Positions 19,901 through 27,310 of a stretch of DNA of 64,000 bases are shown here, piece by piece. The stretch's first letter is position 1, and each line of letters opens with the position of its first letter. The position numbers were made by a program, and so were the translations under genes. The stretch lies in contig NZ_CP126080.1 in assembly GCF_030122805.1 (NCBI RefSeq), positions 4,345,501-4,409,500 on the forward strand. Direction: 5' to 3'. Below the pieces are notes generated by a model, which searched no databases, had not been told where the DNA came from, and was given only the letters and a program-made list of their open reading frames with translations. This DNA comes from Mesobacillus sp. AQ2. Its GTDB lineage: Bacteria > Bacillota > Bacilli > Bacillales > Cytobacillaceae.

Positions 19901-20894
19901 TTCTCTGAATGTCTATTATGACACTACGAAGAAACATCCGGTCGTTTCCTGGAATTCTGTTTCATGGGCAGCTTCCTATGATGTTTACCGTAAGGAAAGT
20001 ACGCAAACTGAATATAAAAAGCTGAATACTACTCCAGTTTCAGCTGTCAGCTTCAATGATACAACTGCATTGCCGGGCAAAACGTATGCATACAGCATTG
20101 TGATTAATACAAAAGATACTCAGGAAACACCGATGTCCACGTCCTTCACTTTTGTTTACGACGACGATACAAAGGGACATATTAATTTATCATCAAGTAC
20201 CGTAAAAGGATCTTTAAATTCAGCTTCAAAGGACCTCAATGACGTTTGGTCCAAGCAATTGGAACAGGGAAAAACATATCAATTCGTCCTTACTGGTCCA
20301 TCATCAGCTGACTTTAATCTTAAATTCTTTAAAACCGGAACGACGACGATTTATGGTGCAACTCCATTAAAAGAGTCTGCCTTATCTGGTTCAACCGAGA
20401 AAGTGACTTTTACACCGCAAACTACAGGACTATATTATATAGTTCCAACCGCAAAGAGCGGAGCTGGGCAATATAGCCTCACAGCATCGGTGCAGACAAC
20501 AAAACGTATGGAAAATACAGATTCAAATCTTAAATACACAGGAACATGGAGTAAGATAAGCTATTCCAGCGCTTCTGGAGGCAGCATTGGCCGGGCGAAT
20601 TCAACATCAGCCAGTCTGGCATACTCTTTCAGTGGAACATCACTTAAGGTTTACGCTTTAAAGGATACAAACATGGGACTCGCCGATATATACATCGATG
20701 GTATCAAAGTCAAGCAGATCGATTTGTATGCATCAAGCCGCAAATATAAAGTGAACGTCTATGAATATAAACCATCTGACAATAATAACCACACAATCAA
20801 GATTGTCCCAACCGGGAAAAAGAATAACGCTTCAGCAGGCACATATGTAAATATTGACGCTTTAGATTTAACAAAGTTTACGCCATTGAATTAA
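16947..20894 (+). CDS. Large secreted S8 protease with a domain inserted before the catalytic Ser, PPC and beta modules
   Basis: 1315 residues. A signal peptide (1-27, ASA) leads into a Lys-rich, low-complexity segment (30-92) and an I9-like propeptide (about 93-162, ending VQPNYKYY). The S8 domain has Asp220 (VIDTG), His281 (EHGTHVSG), Asn371 (AAAGNDG) and Ser685 (NGTSMATPH). About 245 residues (430-675) are inserted between the VAAPG strand and the Ser segment. The insert reads KKILLVQDDEHD, AVVWFTGHG and GGRLLLTGQDA, which resembles a flavodoxin-like or class-I glutamine-amidotransferase-like fold. C-terminal order: PPC (757-853), beta module (859-981), Fn3-like (984-1072), PPC (1075-1180), second beta module (1186-1312). 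Start has GGGG upstream. It is paralogous to the 9295-12225 protease in the core and modules. Confidence 0.92.
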   Translation: MKKTRILSLTLVLLLVMGSILPYPASAISSAKGNKVSQISKTKFKEKVKKSQVQADKKNGSPVSLKKKAENPLETKLKNKANNKDGHKEKTATNELIIKYKAKTDSSKIQTLHKKFSLHSSKTLRSVNAEVVKIPKGKSASTVIKELKKDPTIESVQPNYKYYASEINDAPNYYDQLWGIHNTGQAIKNIPGIADIDVDAKEARTSYAGKLSQVVVGVIDTGVDISHPDLKDIIWTNPGEAGAMASDGIDNDKNGYVDDVHGWDFVNNDNTVYDPLDGDEHGTHVSGTIAAVLEGTGNKGVVGVAPNVKILPIKFLGPWGGTTSDAILAIEYAKSMGIKITNNSWGGGEYDPLLEEAINNSNSLFVAAAGNDGMNNDMYQSFPSSFESANILSVAALDNMGNLADFSNYGFNSVDVAAPGVNILSTVPKYPDVEIASALGVENLGASAQINNTELNFKAVFDGVGYEKINENQRSDAFDKALSFLDIPKDQTKKILLVQDDEHDIASEIPVPELQEYFKDYLSTYENLLEGYNYEVQSLDFDSSLMDSGVDLSLYDAVVWFTGHGLGIGADEGTTLTSADIDTLSNYLSNGGRLLLTGQDAIYGQESSPFVQELLSLNVYPDMGPNLNVSGLPGGIYEGLSYEVDRFESPYPFADFIQSTGPSATVNLKYVSAYKQAYDYYNGTSMATPHVTGVAALFAGLYPKMSPELTKLYLSHKGKELPNLKGLINSGKLAKASKLNFFDDNNFPGTPLVKNILNGSVNVTTDKDDVYAVALKEGEVLNISLTGQAGTDFDLYLYDSSAADISNAGGMVGYSENENTSKESIKFTAPATDVYFIDVYAFKNSGSYKLSVGNFAGSYEDNSDALSYWGNWDYIEDPALSKGTASVLNSQGEVNFSFVGYSFEWQGFKNYNQGVADVYIDGVKQSSPSLYSSSFKAKERIYRKDYSSYGEHKVKIVWTGKTDAAARKSAAGINIDRFIVRSNPVSLNVYYDTTKKHPVVSWNSVSWAASYDVYRKESTQTEYKKLNTTPVSAVSFNDTTALPGKTYAYSIVINTKDTQETPMSTSFTFVYDDDTKGHINLSSSTVKGSLNSASKDLNDVWSKQLEQGKTYQFVLTGPSSADFNLKFFKTGTTTIYGATPLKESALSGSTEKVTFTPQTTGLYYIVPTAKSGAGQYSLTASVQTTKRMENTDSNLKYTGTWSKISYSSASGGSIGRANSTSASLAYSFSGTSLKVYALKDTNMGLADIYIDGIKVKQIDLYASSRKYKVNVYEYKPSDNNNHTIKIVPTGKKNNASAGTYVNIDALDLTKFTPLN

Positions 20895-20914
20895 CGAATA
20901 AAATATTGCATTAT

Positions 20915-20963
20915 GCTTGCAGACCCAGTCTAATTTTTAGACAGGCCTGCAGGCTTTTTTTAT
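20915..20963 (+). terminator. Long-stem terminator of the 1315-residue protease gene
   Basis: GCTTGCAGACCCAGTCTAA pairs almost fully with TTAGACAGGCCTGCAGGC, and a T7 run follows. Confidence 0.88.
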
Positions 20964-21102
20964 TCCAAAAGGATTTCTCGATAGGTATTTTTACTAAATT
21001 CAAAAGATTAAAAATTAGGAAAAAGCTCTCAGTGAACCTGTTAAATGAATGTGCTAAAATAATATTCGACATAATTAGACGGCATAATTCGTTGGAGGCA
21101 GC

Positions 21103-22119
21103 ATGAAATACAATCACACAATCGATAAACTAAAATTCTTTGCAGCTATTGCTGTTGTTCTAATCCACACCACCGGTTCGCTTCAACAGTTTAACCTTGC
21201 TACACTAACGAATTATTATTCATACAGGCCATTGCTGGATCTTGCCGTACCTTTCTTTTTTGCGGCATCTGGTTATTTTCTTTCTGGGAAGACAGTATCC
21301 TACCTTCCAGGCTATCTAAAAAAGATTTTATCCATTTATATTTCCTTCACTATCTTTTATTTATTATTTAAATTACTTATCACTTTCACTGATAGATTAC
21401 TGTTAGGCACCGCCTTCTGGAACGGAATCAACTCCTTCTTGAAAGGCCTTACATTTCAAGGTTTGATCAATGGCACTTTAGGATCATTTCATTTATGGTT
21501 TTTGACAGCTTTAATAATTTCAGCACTTCTTTTATTTATTTGTTTACGCCTTTCTATAAAATCCGAAATGATTTTTGTCTTGGCTGCTATTCTTTATTTT
21601 TCAAATTTAGTTGGTATTCTTAACTTCAACGATGTATTTATGTATGGAGGATTTGCAAAAGGATTTTTCTATTTAGCTATGGGTTTTTACTTAGGAAATA
21701 AAGATATTTCAAAACTCAAGTGGCCCTTAGCGGGTTTAGTCAGTTCTATCTTGATATTAACTTTATTGTCATACTACCATTCTAGTTTAAATGTACTTTT
21801 CTTAATGTCTGCTACCTACTATTTATTGGTATACGCTGTTCAAAATCCTGGAGAAAAAAGTTATTTATCCAATTGGGGATCTTACTCATTGAACATCTAT
21901 ATCCTTCATATCTTTGTGTATCAAAGTATAAATAAAATATCTATATACTCAGGTATAACTGAATACTATAAATTCCCTTACTATTATCTGACAACAACCC
22001 TATTAGCACTCGTTATACCTATATTATTGTACAGACCTGTAGATAAGTTCCTGGCTGCCCCTGTTACACAATGGGTCCATAACATTACCTTTATTTTGAA
22101 AGAAAAAAGCGCAAAATAA
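21103..22119 (+). CDS. Acyltransferase family 3 membrane protein
   Basis: 338 residues with about ten membrane helices. The opening IDKLKFFAAIAVVLIHTTG carries the conserved His of the acyltransferase-3 family, followed by the RPLLDLAVPFFFAASGYFLSGK block. The family O-acetylates or succinylates sugars of envelope polymers (OafA, WecH, IcaC); the substrate cannot be told. Start ATG 21103 is preceded by GGAGGC (core GGAGG) with short spacing. It is monocistronic: terminators lie on both sides. A second family member is found at 39289-40401. Together with the MBOAT/DHHW pair this makes three potential envelope-acylation systems in the window. Confidence 0.88.
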   Translation: MKYNHTIDKLKFFAAIAVVLIHTTGSLQQFNLATLTNYYSYRPLLDLAVPFFFAASGYFLSGKTVSYLPGYLKKILSIYISFTIFYLLFKLLITFTDRLLLGTAFWNGINSFLKGLTFQGLINGTLGSFHLWFLTALIISALLLFICLRLSIKSEMIFVLAAILYFSNLVGILNFNDVFMYGGFAKGFFYLAMGFYLGNKDISKLKWPLAGLVSSILILTLLSYYHSSLNVLFLMSATYYLLVYAVQNPGEKSYLSNWGSYSLNIYILHIFVYQSINKISIYSGITEYYKFPYYYLTTTLLALVIPILLYRPVDKFLAAPVTQWVHNITFILKEKSAK

Positions 22120-22187
22120 TGCAAAGAGAAATGCAGAGGATTACCAGCATATAAAGTTTGCGAATAAAATTCTTATACACAAGAAAC

Positions 22188-22233
22188 CAAAAATGGCATG
22201 TCAAACTGCTGTCAGTTTGCACGCCATTTTTAT
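22188..22233. terminator. Bidirectional terminator between convergent genes
   Basis: AAAATGGC-GT-CAAACTG / CAGTTTG-ACGCCATTTTT forms a long stem with T-rich tails on both strands. It serves the acyltransferase gene (+) and the LtaS-like gene (-). Confidence 0.85.
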
Positions 22234-22294
22234 TGTCACTTATTTGATTTGCACCCCAAAAACAGAACAGTTAAGAATGTTAGATGGGATTATG

Positions 22295-24172
22295 CTATTT
22301 AAAAATATCGTTGATCAGGTTATTCTCCAAAAGAAATTGAGAGGTTTCTATGTCCTTCATCAATTTGTTATAACCGGGCCTGCATGCTTCAATATTCGCT
22401 TTTTGGCCGGTTCTGTTGTCTATACAAGTCCCTGAGTCAAACGTGCCTTTATGTGATGCATGATAATCATATCGGTCAGAATAAAAGGTGTATCTTGTTG
22501 TTTCATAAGCAAAACCTACAAATCCTTCTTGATCGATATCCAGCGGCTTCCCAAATTGAGCCAGCGGTTCATCTATCCCGAGCAAGGAAGAAATAGTCGG
22601 ATATATATCCATCTGGCTGGTGACCTTCGTACTCACAAACCCCTTAACCTGTCCAGGATGGTGGATAATTAAAGGAACATTGAATTGTTCCTTTTCACCA
22701 AACTTAATTCCCAGCAATTCCTTTAATTCGTTTTGATTCTTTGGCAGCAATCCGTAATGGTCCCCATATAATACAAATATGGTATTATCCCATAGGTTTT
22801 CTTTCTTTAGATCTTCAATGAATTTGCCAACAGCCTTGTCAAAGTAACTAACACTTTGCAGATAATTCCCCGTTGAGGTTCCCTCCAACTTTTCGGAGAG
22901 GTAAAGAAATTCATATGGGTCAGGCATCTCGAATGGCCTATGCAAACTGAGCGTAATAATAAAGCTATAAAAAGGCTTTTCTGACTGCTTATATTCATCA
23001 ATCATCTGGGAAAACATGCTAGCATCTGATATTCCCATCCCAATCACGTCATCCTTTTTAATAGAAGGGTGATTGGCATGATAAAACTCTTCATACCCCT
23101 GCTTTTCGTAAGCTGCTTGTCTATTCCAGAATTCAGGAGAGTTACCATGAGAGGCGCTAGTTTGATATCCTCTTTTCTTTAATATATTGGCTAGTGACAG
23201 ATAATTATTTTGAGGGAAGCCTTTGTAAATTCCCTCTGGCGACATTGGATATAAAGAATTATTGGCAACGAATTCTGCATCCGATGTATTTCCTCGCCCA
23301 ATCTGTAAATAAGCATTAGGGTAATAATGACTTCCTGAGATCAGCTTATTTAGATTAGGGGTAATTTCCTGCCCCTCAACCTCCAGTCCAATAGGGAAAG
23401 TATTCAGAGATTCTGCTTGAACCATAATGATATTCTTATCTTTAAATTGTCCATAATAGGGTGAGGTTTTTTGAAGCATCTGATTTTTTTCAAATTCACT
23501 TCTTATCTCTGTTAGTTGTGCAGAGGTTACACTTACAGGCTCCTCTGCAAGGGTATCGGCAAAGAGTGAATGACCTTCCGAATAGATATGTGCTGGCAGG
23601 ACCCCTGTCAAAGATACCATGTACTGATCCGAAAATGACGATTTTAATGGGAAGAAAGCGGTGAATAATAGCATAGCAATACCTGTTACCATAAACAAAG
23701 AAGAAAGCATAGATTTTCTTTCTTCGGCAACTTTCCGGTTAAACCAGTAAAAAAAGAATAAAACAAACGGTATGTCAATCCAATATATAAAATCACTGGC
23801 ATATATCAAACTAATGACGGATCCTGCAACATCTCCCAGCTGATTAGCCTGACCTGCCATCTCAATGTGAAGAATGGCATCATAATATCTCTCATAAAGG
23901 ACATCTCCATAAAACAACATACTTAAAGCTAAATACAGTAAACCGGCAATAAAGCTATAAAACTTTGATTTTCTCAAGACTAGCAAACTAGTCAGCACCA
24001 GACTTAAGCCGCCAGAAGAAAATAAAATAAATTTTTTATGGGGATTTAACTCTAATTCATGAACAAAGTAGAATGTTCTTAGACTCCAGACAGTGGTTAC
24101 TATTAGAGGTAATAATATAGTGTATAATATAAACCGTTTATTATATGATAAACGCAATGAATACAACTCCAT
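22295..24172 (-). CDS. LTA synthase family protein (sulfatase-fold phosphoglycerol transferase)
   Basis: 625 residues. Five N-terminal membrane helices (about 10-180) are followed by an extracellular sulfatase-like domain. The metal and nucleophile residues of LtaS have counterparts: Glu in IIMVQAESLN (near 253), Thr in GRGNTSDAEF (near 295), and Asp-His in LYGDHYG (near 470), plus SHGNSPEFWNR. The family polymerises glycerol-phosphate from phosphatidylglycerol into lipoteichoic acid, or primes it. The N-terminal helices are less conserved, so it could be a YvgJ/YqgS-like paralogue and not the main synthase. Start is uncertain: ATG 24172 lacks a ribosome site, whereas TTG 24157 (RLSYNKRF) has GGAG nine bases upstream. 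It is a single-gene unit. Confidence 0.9.
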   Translation of the reverse strand: MELYSLRLSYNKRFILYTILLPLIVTTVWSLRTFYFVHELELNPHKKFILFSSGGLSLVLTSLLVLRKSKFYSFIAGLLYLALSMLFYGDVLYERYYDAILHIEMAGQANQLGDVAGSVISLIYASDFIYWIDIPFVLFFFYWFNRKVAEERKSMLSSLFMVTGIAMLLFTAFFPLKSSFSDQYMVSLTGVLPAHIYSEGHSLFADTLAEEPVSVTSAQLTEIRSEFEKNQMLQKTSPYYGQFKDKNIIMVQAESLNTFPIGLEVEGQEITPNLNKLISGSHYYPNAYLQIGRGNTSDAEFVANNSLYPMSPEGIYKGFPQNNYLSLANILKKRGYQTSASHGNSPEFWNRQAAYEKQGYEEFYHANHPSIKKDDVIGMGISDASMFSQMIDEYKQSEKPFYSFIITLSLHRPFEMPDPYEFLYLSEKLEGTSTGNYLQSVSYFDKAVGKFIEDLKKENLWDNTIFVLYGDHYGLLPKNQNELKELLGIKFGEKEQFNVPLIIHHPGQVKGFVSTKVTSQMDIYPTISSLLGIDEPLAQFGKPLDIDQEGFVGFAYETTRYTFYSDRYDYHASHKGTFDSGTCIDNRTGQKANIEACRPGYNKLMKDIETSQFLLENNLINDIFK

Positions 24173-24409
24173 TCACAATGCTAAATATAGTGTTCTTACT
24201 ATTTTTAACATAAATTTACAAAAACTTAAACCTATTTTAATATTTTTCTCCCTAAAACCTAGAAATTCTACATACTTTTTACACATTTTGTAGTTTTTTT
24301 GGTTTTCAAAAATAAAGGATATAACAAGTAGAAGATGAATAATATTAAGATAGGTTACTCTCCATTTAAAAGTGGGTATATTAAATAAAAAATCCAGGGA
24401 AGTGATATC

Positions 24410-24535
24410 ATGGAGCACGAAGGTAATTTTGCGATTGGATTATCATGGGGAATTTCGTTAAGTATACCGCTTTGGATATCAATGCTTGGATGGGTAAAAC
24501 TTTTAGGCAGCTTTTTATATTTGCTCTTTTCTTAA
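24410..24535 (+). CDS. Small hydrophobic protein, 41 residues
   Basis: ATG 24410 is preceded by AGGGAAGTGAT with workable spacing. The 41 codons encode a largely hydrophobic peptide: a polar N-terminus MEHEGNF followed by one or two membrane stretches (AIGLSWGISLSIPLWISMLG and VKLLGSFLYLLF). It ends before the hairpin at 24597. Small single-helix proteins of this kind are common in Bacillaceae. I do not recognise a named family. It lies alone between the LtaS-like gene and galE. Confidence 0.5.
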   Translation: MEHEGNFAIGLSWGISLSIPLWISMLGWVKLLGSFLYLLFS

Positions 24536-24596
24536 ACATTGTTGCAATAGTATTACGAAGCTAGAAGGCATAGATTTAAAAGCAATAATCGATACA

Positions 24597-24633
24597 AAAA
24601 CAGCACCCGCTTCATTGTGGGTGCTGTTTCTTT
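24597..24633. terminator. Bidirectional terminator downstream of galE
   Basis: AAACAGCACCCGC / GTGGGTGCTGTTT hairpin with T-rich tails on both strands. It touches the galE stop and also lies downstream of the 41-residue ORF. Confidence 0.85.
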
Positions 24634-25652
24634 TACTTAGACACTTCATATCCCTTAGGATTGCTTTGCTGCCATCTCCACGAATCCCTGCACATCTCTT
24701 CAATTCCTCGTTCCGCTTCCCAGCCAAGTTCTTCTTTGGATTTACTAGGGTCAGCAAAACAAACAGCAATATCACCAGGACGCCGGTCCACGATTTTATA
24801 CGGTACCTTGTTTCCTGAAGCATTTTCAAAGGCGTGGACAATCTCAAGAACACTGTAACCTCTTCCAGTTCCGAGATTGTATGCTTCTACTCCGTTAGAT
24901 TCCATGACTTTTTCTAACGCCTTTAAATGGCCCACCGCCAGGTCCACGACATGGATATAATCCCGGACCCCAGTACCATCTACTGTTGGATAGTCATTAC
25001 CGAAAATCTGTAATTCCTCAAGTTTTCCAATCGCAACCTGGGTTATATACGGCATCAAATTATTAGGGACTCCAGTTGGATCCTCTCCGATCCGTCCGCT
25101 TTCATGTGCCCCAATTGGATTGAAATAGCGCAGCAATGCAATGCTCCAGCTATTGTCCGCTACATTCAAGTCTTTTAAGATTTGTTCAATCATCAATTTT
25201 GTGCTGCCATATGGGTTGGTTGTGCTGAGCGGGAAGTCTTCTGAAATAGGCGTTTTTTCCGGCATGCCATATACCGTAGCTGATGAGCTGAACACCAGCT
25301 TCTTAACCTCAAACTCCTGCATCACCTGGCAAAGCACTAAAGTACCTGTAATATTATTATGATAATAATGAAGCGGCATGGAGACTGATTCTCCTACTGC
25401 TTTCAATCCCGCAAAATGAATAACTGCTTCAATTTGGTTTTCCGCGAATACTTTTGCCAGGGCTTCCCGGTCAAGCAAATCCACATCGTAATAGGAGAAT
25501 TCCTTTCCTGTAAGCTCCTTCACCCTTTTTAATGATTCCGGTTTGCTGTTTGAGAAATTATCAACAACGATAATCTCCTTGCCAGCGTTCAATAATTCCA
25601 CACATGTATGGCTGCCGATGTAGCCGGCACCCCCTGTTACTAGAATAGCCAT
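24633..25652 (-). CDS. galE: UDP-glucose 4-epimerase
   Basis: Interconverts UDP-glucose and UDP-galactose (and possibly the N-acetyl forms). The Rossmann motif [20 protein letters not shown] begins at residue 2. The catalytic Ser and YxxxK are in FSSSATVYG and [33 protein letters not shown] and the C-terminal GRRPGD-like block ([17 protein letters not shown]) follow. The 339 residues match the family. The longest open frame reaches 25790, but ATG 25652 has AGGAGG in place and gives the canonical N-terminus, so the upstream 46 codons are discarded. It stands alone with a terminator at its 3' end and likely supplies galactose for wall polymers. Confidence 0.96.
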   Translation of the reverse strand: MAILVTGGAGYIGSHTCVELLNAGKEIIVVDNFSNSKPESLKRVKELTGKEFSYYDVDLLDREALAKVFAENQIEAVIHFAGLKAVGESVSMPLHYYHNNITGTLVLCQVMQEFEVKKLVFSSSATVYGMPEKTPISEDFPLSTTNPYGSTKLMIEQILKDLNVADNSWSIALLRYFNPIGAHESGRIGEDPTGVPNNLMPYITQVAIGKLEELQIFGNDYPTVDGTGVRDYIHVVDLAVGHLKALEKVMESNGVEAYNLGTGRGYSVLEIVHAFENASGNKVPYKIVDRRPGDIAVCFADPSKSKEELGWEAERGIEEMCRDSWRWQQSNPKGYEVSK

Positions 25653-25897
25653 TGAGGACCTCCTAATTATAAAAAAACAATTTTTATTACTTTCAACGTA
25701 TGCAATCTTAATATAACAAATTAAGTCAATTGCTAAAAGCAGGAACTGAATTTCAACTGAAAGTTTTCCAAAATCAACCGATTTTCTCATTAATGTCAGC
25801 CTTCCTCAATTGATTACTCCCATATCATCATACCTGCTTTTTTTCTACATATAAGTTTAATAAAGGAGTGTGCCATCAAATACAGAGGAGCTATTTT

Positions 25898-26356
25898 ATG
25901 CGCAAAAAACACCGTCAAAAAGGAATCATTTTGGCTATTTTTATAATGGCAGTTCTTTTTTTTCTTTTTAACTTAATCACTTTATCTCCTTCTAAACAGG
26001 CAGAATCATTAGTTAGCAAGTTTTACTCATTTGAGCAGGATGGCAATTATTCTGAATCATGGAAATTACTGCACCCCTTTATAAAAGAAAAGTTCCCCAA
26101 GGCTGCTTTCATCCAGGATCGTGCCCATGTATTTAATGGCCATTTTGGTGCAGAAACGTTTGCTTATGAAATAGAAGATGCCACAGAAGTAAAAGGCTGG
26201 AAACCAGCTAAAGGGGAAAAATCCTATAAAAAGGCTTACAAATTTATAGTGAAACAGAGATATTCTGGAAAGTACGGAAAGTTCCATTTCTCGCAGGAGG
26301 TCTATGTAGTGAACTACAAAAAAGAACTGGTGATTTTATGGGATTATAATCATTAA
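25898..26356 (+). CDS. Membrane-anchored hypothetical protein
   Basis: About 152 residues. A basic N-terminus (RKKHRQKG) and one membrane helix (IILAIFIMAVLFFLFNLITL) precede an extracellular domain of about 120 residues (KQAESLVSKFYSFEQDGNYSESWKLLHP, then a YSGKYGKFHFSQEVYVVNYKKELVILWDY end). The domain's start resembles NTF2-like or SnoaL-type folds (helix rich in Phe/Tyr plus SW), but this is a weak impression. Start ATG 25898 has GAGGAG seven bases upstream; the frame upstream lacks one. No operon partner is visible. Confidence 0.7.
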   Translation: MRKKHRQKGIILAIFIMAVLFFLFNLITLSPSKQAESLVSKFYSFEQDGNYSESWKLLHPFIKEKFPKAAFIQDRAHVFNGHFGAETFAYEIEDATEVKGWKPAKGEKSYKKAYKFIVKQRYSGKYGKFHFSQEVYVVNYKKELVILWDYNH

Positions 26357-26507
26357 GAGGCTTTGGATATCACTTCTCCTGTGAATTTTCCCATGCTGCC
26401 ATATTGAAAAAGAAAGAATGCTGTCGTTTCTTATCGAGAACATTTTATACAAAAACGTTCACTATTAAATTAAAATAAAGATAATACCTTTTAAGGAGGA
26501 CCAATGG

Positions 26508-26636
26508 ATGCCATTATTGCAGATGAAGGAAGTATTCACACCTCTTAAACTAGTCGGGATCAAAGTATTTAAATGCAAGGAAGGGTTTACCTATATTAAA
26601 TTTTGGAACAGGCCCCGAAAAAAAATCTTTGGTTAA
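26508..26636 (+). CDS. Possible small basic protein, 42 residues
   Basis: An ideal AAGGAGG lies eight bases before ATG 26508. The 42 codons (starting PLLQMKEVFTPLKL, ending FWNRPRKKIFG) are Lys-rich at the end. The strong ribosome site is the main support. The overlapping ATG at 26503 gives only 14 codons, so it could instead be a leader. No family recognised. Confidence 0.4.
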   Translation: MPLLQMKEVFTPLKLVGIKVFKCKEGFTYIKFWNRPRKKIFG

Positions 26637-26800
26637 AAATGTTTTCGTATTGATATCTGCTTCCCGAATATTATACTATCTATCACATTCTGACTGATCA
26701 CGCGGCTCTTTTCTTTCTGCTAATTAACAGAGGATGCATGTAAAATCCTAAAAATACTTTTGTTTGAGAAACCAACAAAGGAGCTATAGTAAAAAATAAA

Positions 26801-26822
26801 AGAAGCAGACCGAAGCCTGCTC
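26801..26822 (-). terminator. UUCG-type terminator after the small minus-strand gene
   Basis: Minus strand AGCAGGC-TTCG-GTCTGCT followed by TTCTTTTATTTTTT, directly past the stop of the small ORF; this helps to show that the ORF is real. Confidence 0.8.
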
Positions 26823-26987
26823 CTACATTTTCATCCTAAGTGAAATTGCTTGTTGCCCATGGTAACTGGCTTTTTGTTTTAAATGGGCTCTTAGCTTATC
26901 ACACACCGCATCCTGCATCAATGCTTCATTATATTGCTGTAAAAACAAATGAATTTTGCATTTCAACCTTACAAGTGATTTCAACAC
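26823..26987 (-). CDS. Small basic helical protein, about 54 residues
   Basis: A GTG at 26987 (or TTG at 26984) follows a perfect AAGGAGG. The product (VLKSLVRLKCKIHLFLQQYN, then DAVCDKLRAHLKQKASYHG) is basic and probably helical, with two Cys, and is followed at once by a UUCG terminator. The longer frame to 27056 has no ribosome site. The length and helix pattern faintly recall Spo0E-like phosphatases, but the SxxLD signature of that family is absent, so I do not assign it. Confidence 0.6.
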   Translation of the reverse strand: MLKSLVRLKCKIHLFLQQYNEALMQDAVCDKLRAHLKQKASYHGQQAISLRMKM

Positions 26988-27254
26988 ATATTCCTCCTTA
27001 AAATACATAAATCGCAGGAGACGAAGTCGTATTCGGAAACTGGCTGACATGATCACATTATAGTGAAGTTAGTCCCTGTAGCTTTGCGTCACCATTTTTC
27101 AATGGTTTTGCCATTATCGTACGATTTATGTGTATGTATCTAAAGTACCGAACTCCATCATATTTGTTAAGGGACTTTAGACCTATTAACTGTTTTTTAT
27201 ATTGGAAAATACTTCGAATTTATACCCTTTTTCTATATTTATTAAACATTTTCA

Positions 27255-27296
27255 TCTAAAAAATGAGTGTCCGAAAAATAATTACTGGACACTCAC
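27255..27296 (-). terminator. Terminator of the glucosaminidase gene
   Basis: Perfect nine-base arms TGAGTGTCC / GGACACTCA with a T6 run on the minus strand. Confidence 0.88.
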
Positions 27297-27310
27297 ATTC
27301 TATCTATTTC

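Noticed and set aside
24173..24418. Minus-strand ORF of 81 codons upstream of the LtaS-like gene
   Set aside because: No ribosome site, low-complexity AT-rich composition, overlaps the start of the better-supported plus-strand 41-codon gene.
26823..26987. Spo0E-like phosphatase
   Set aside because: Size fits but the SxxLD signature is absent.
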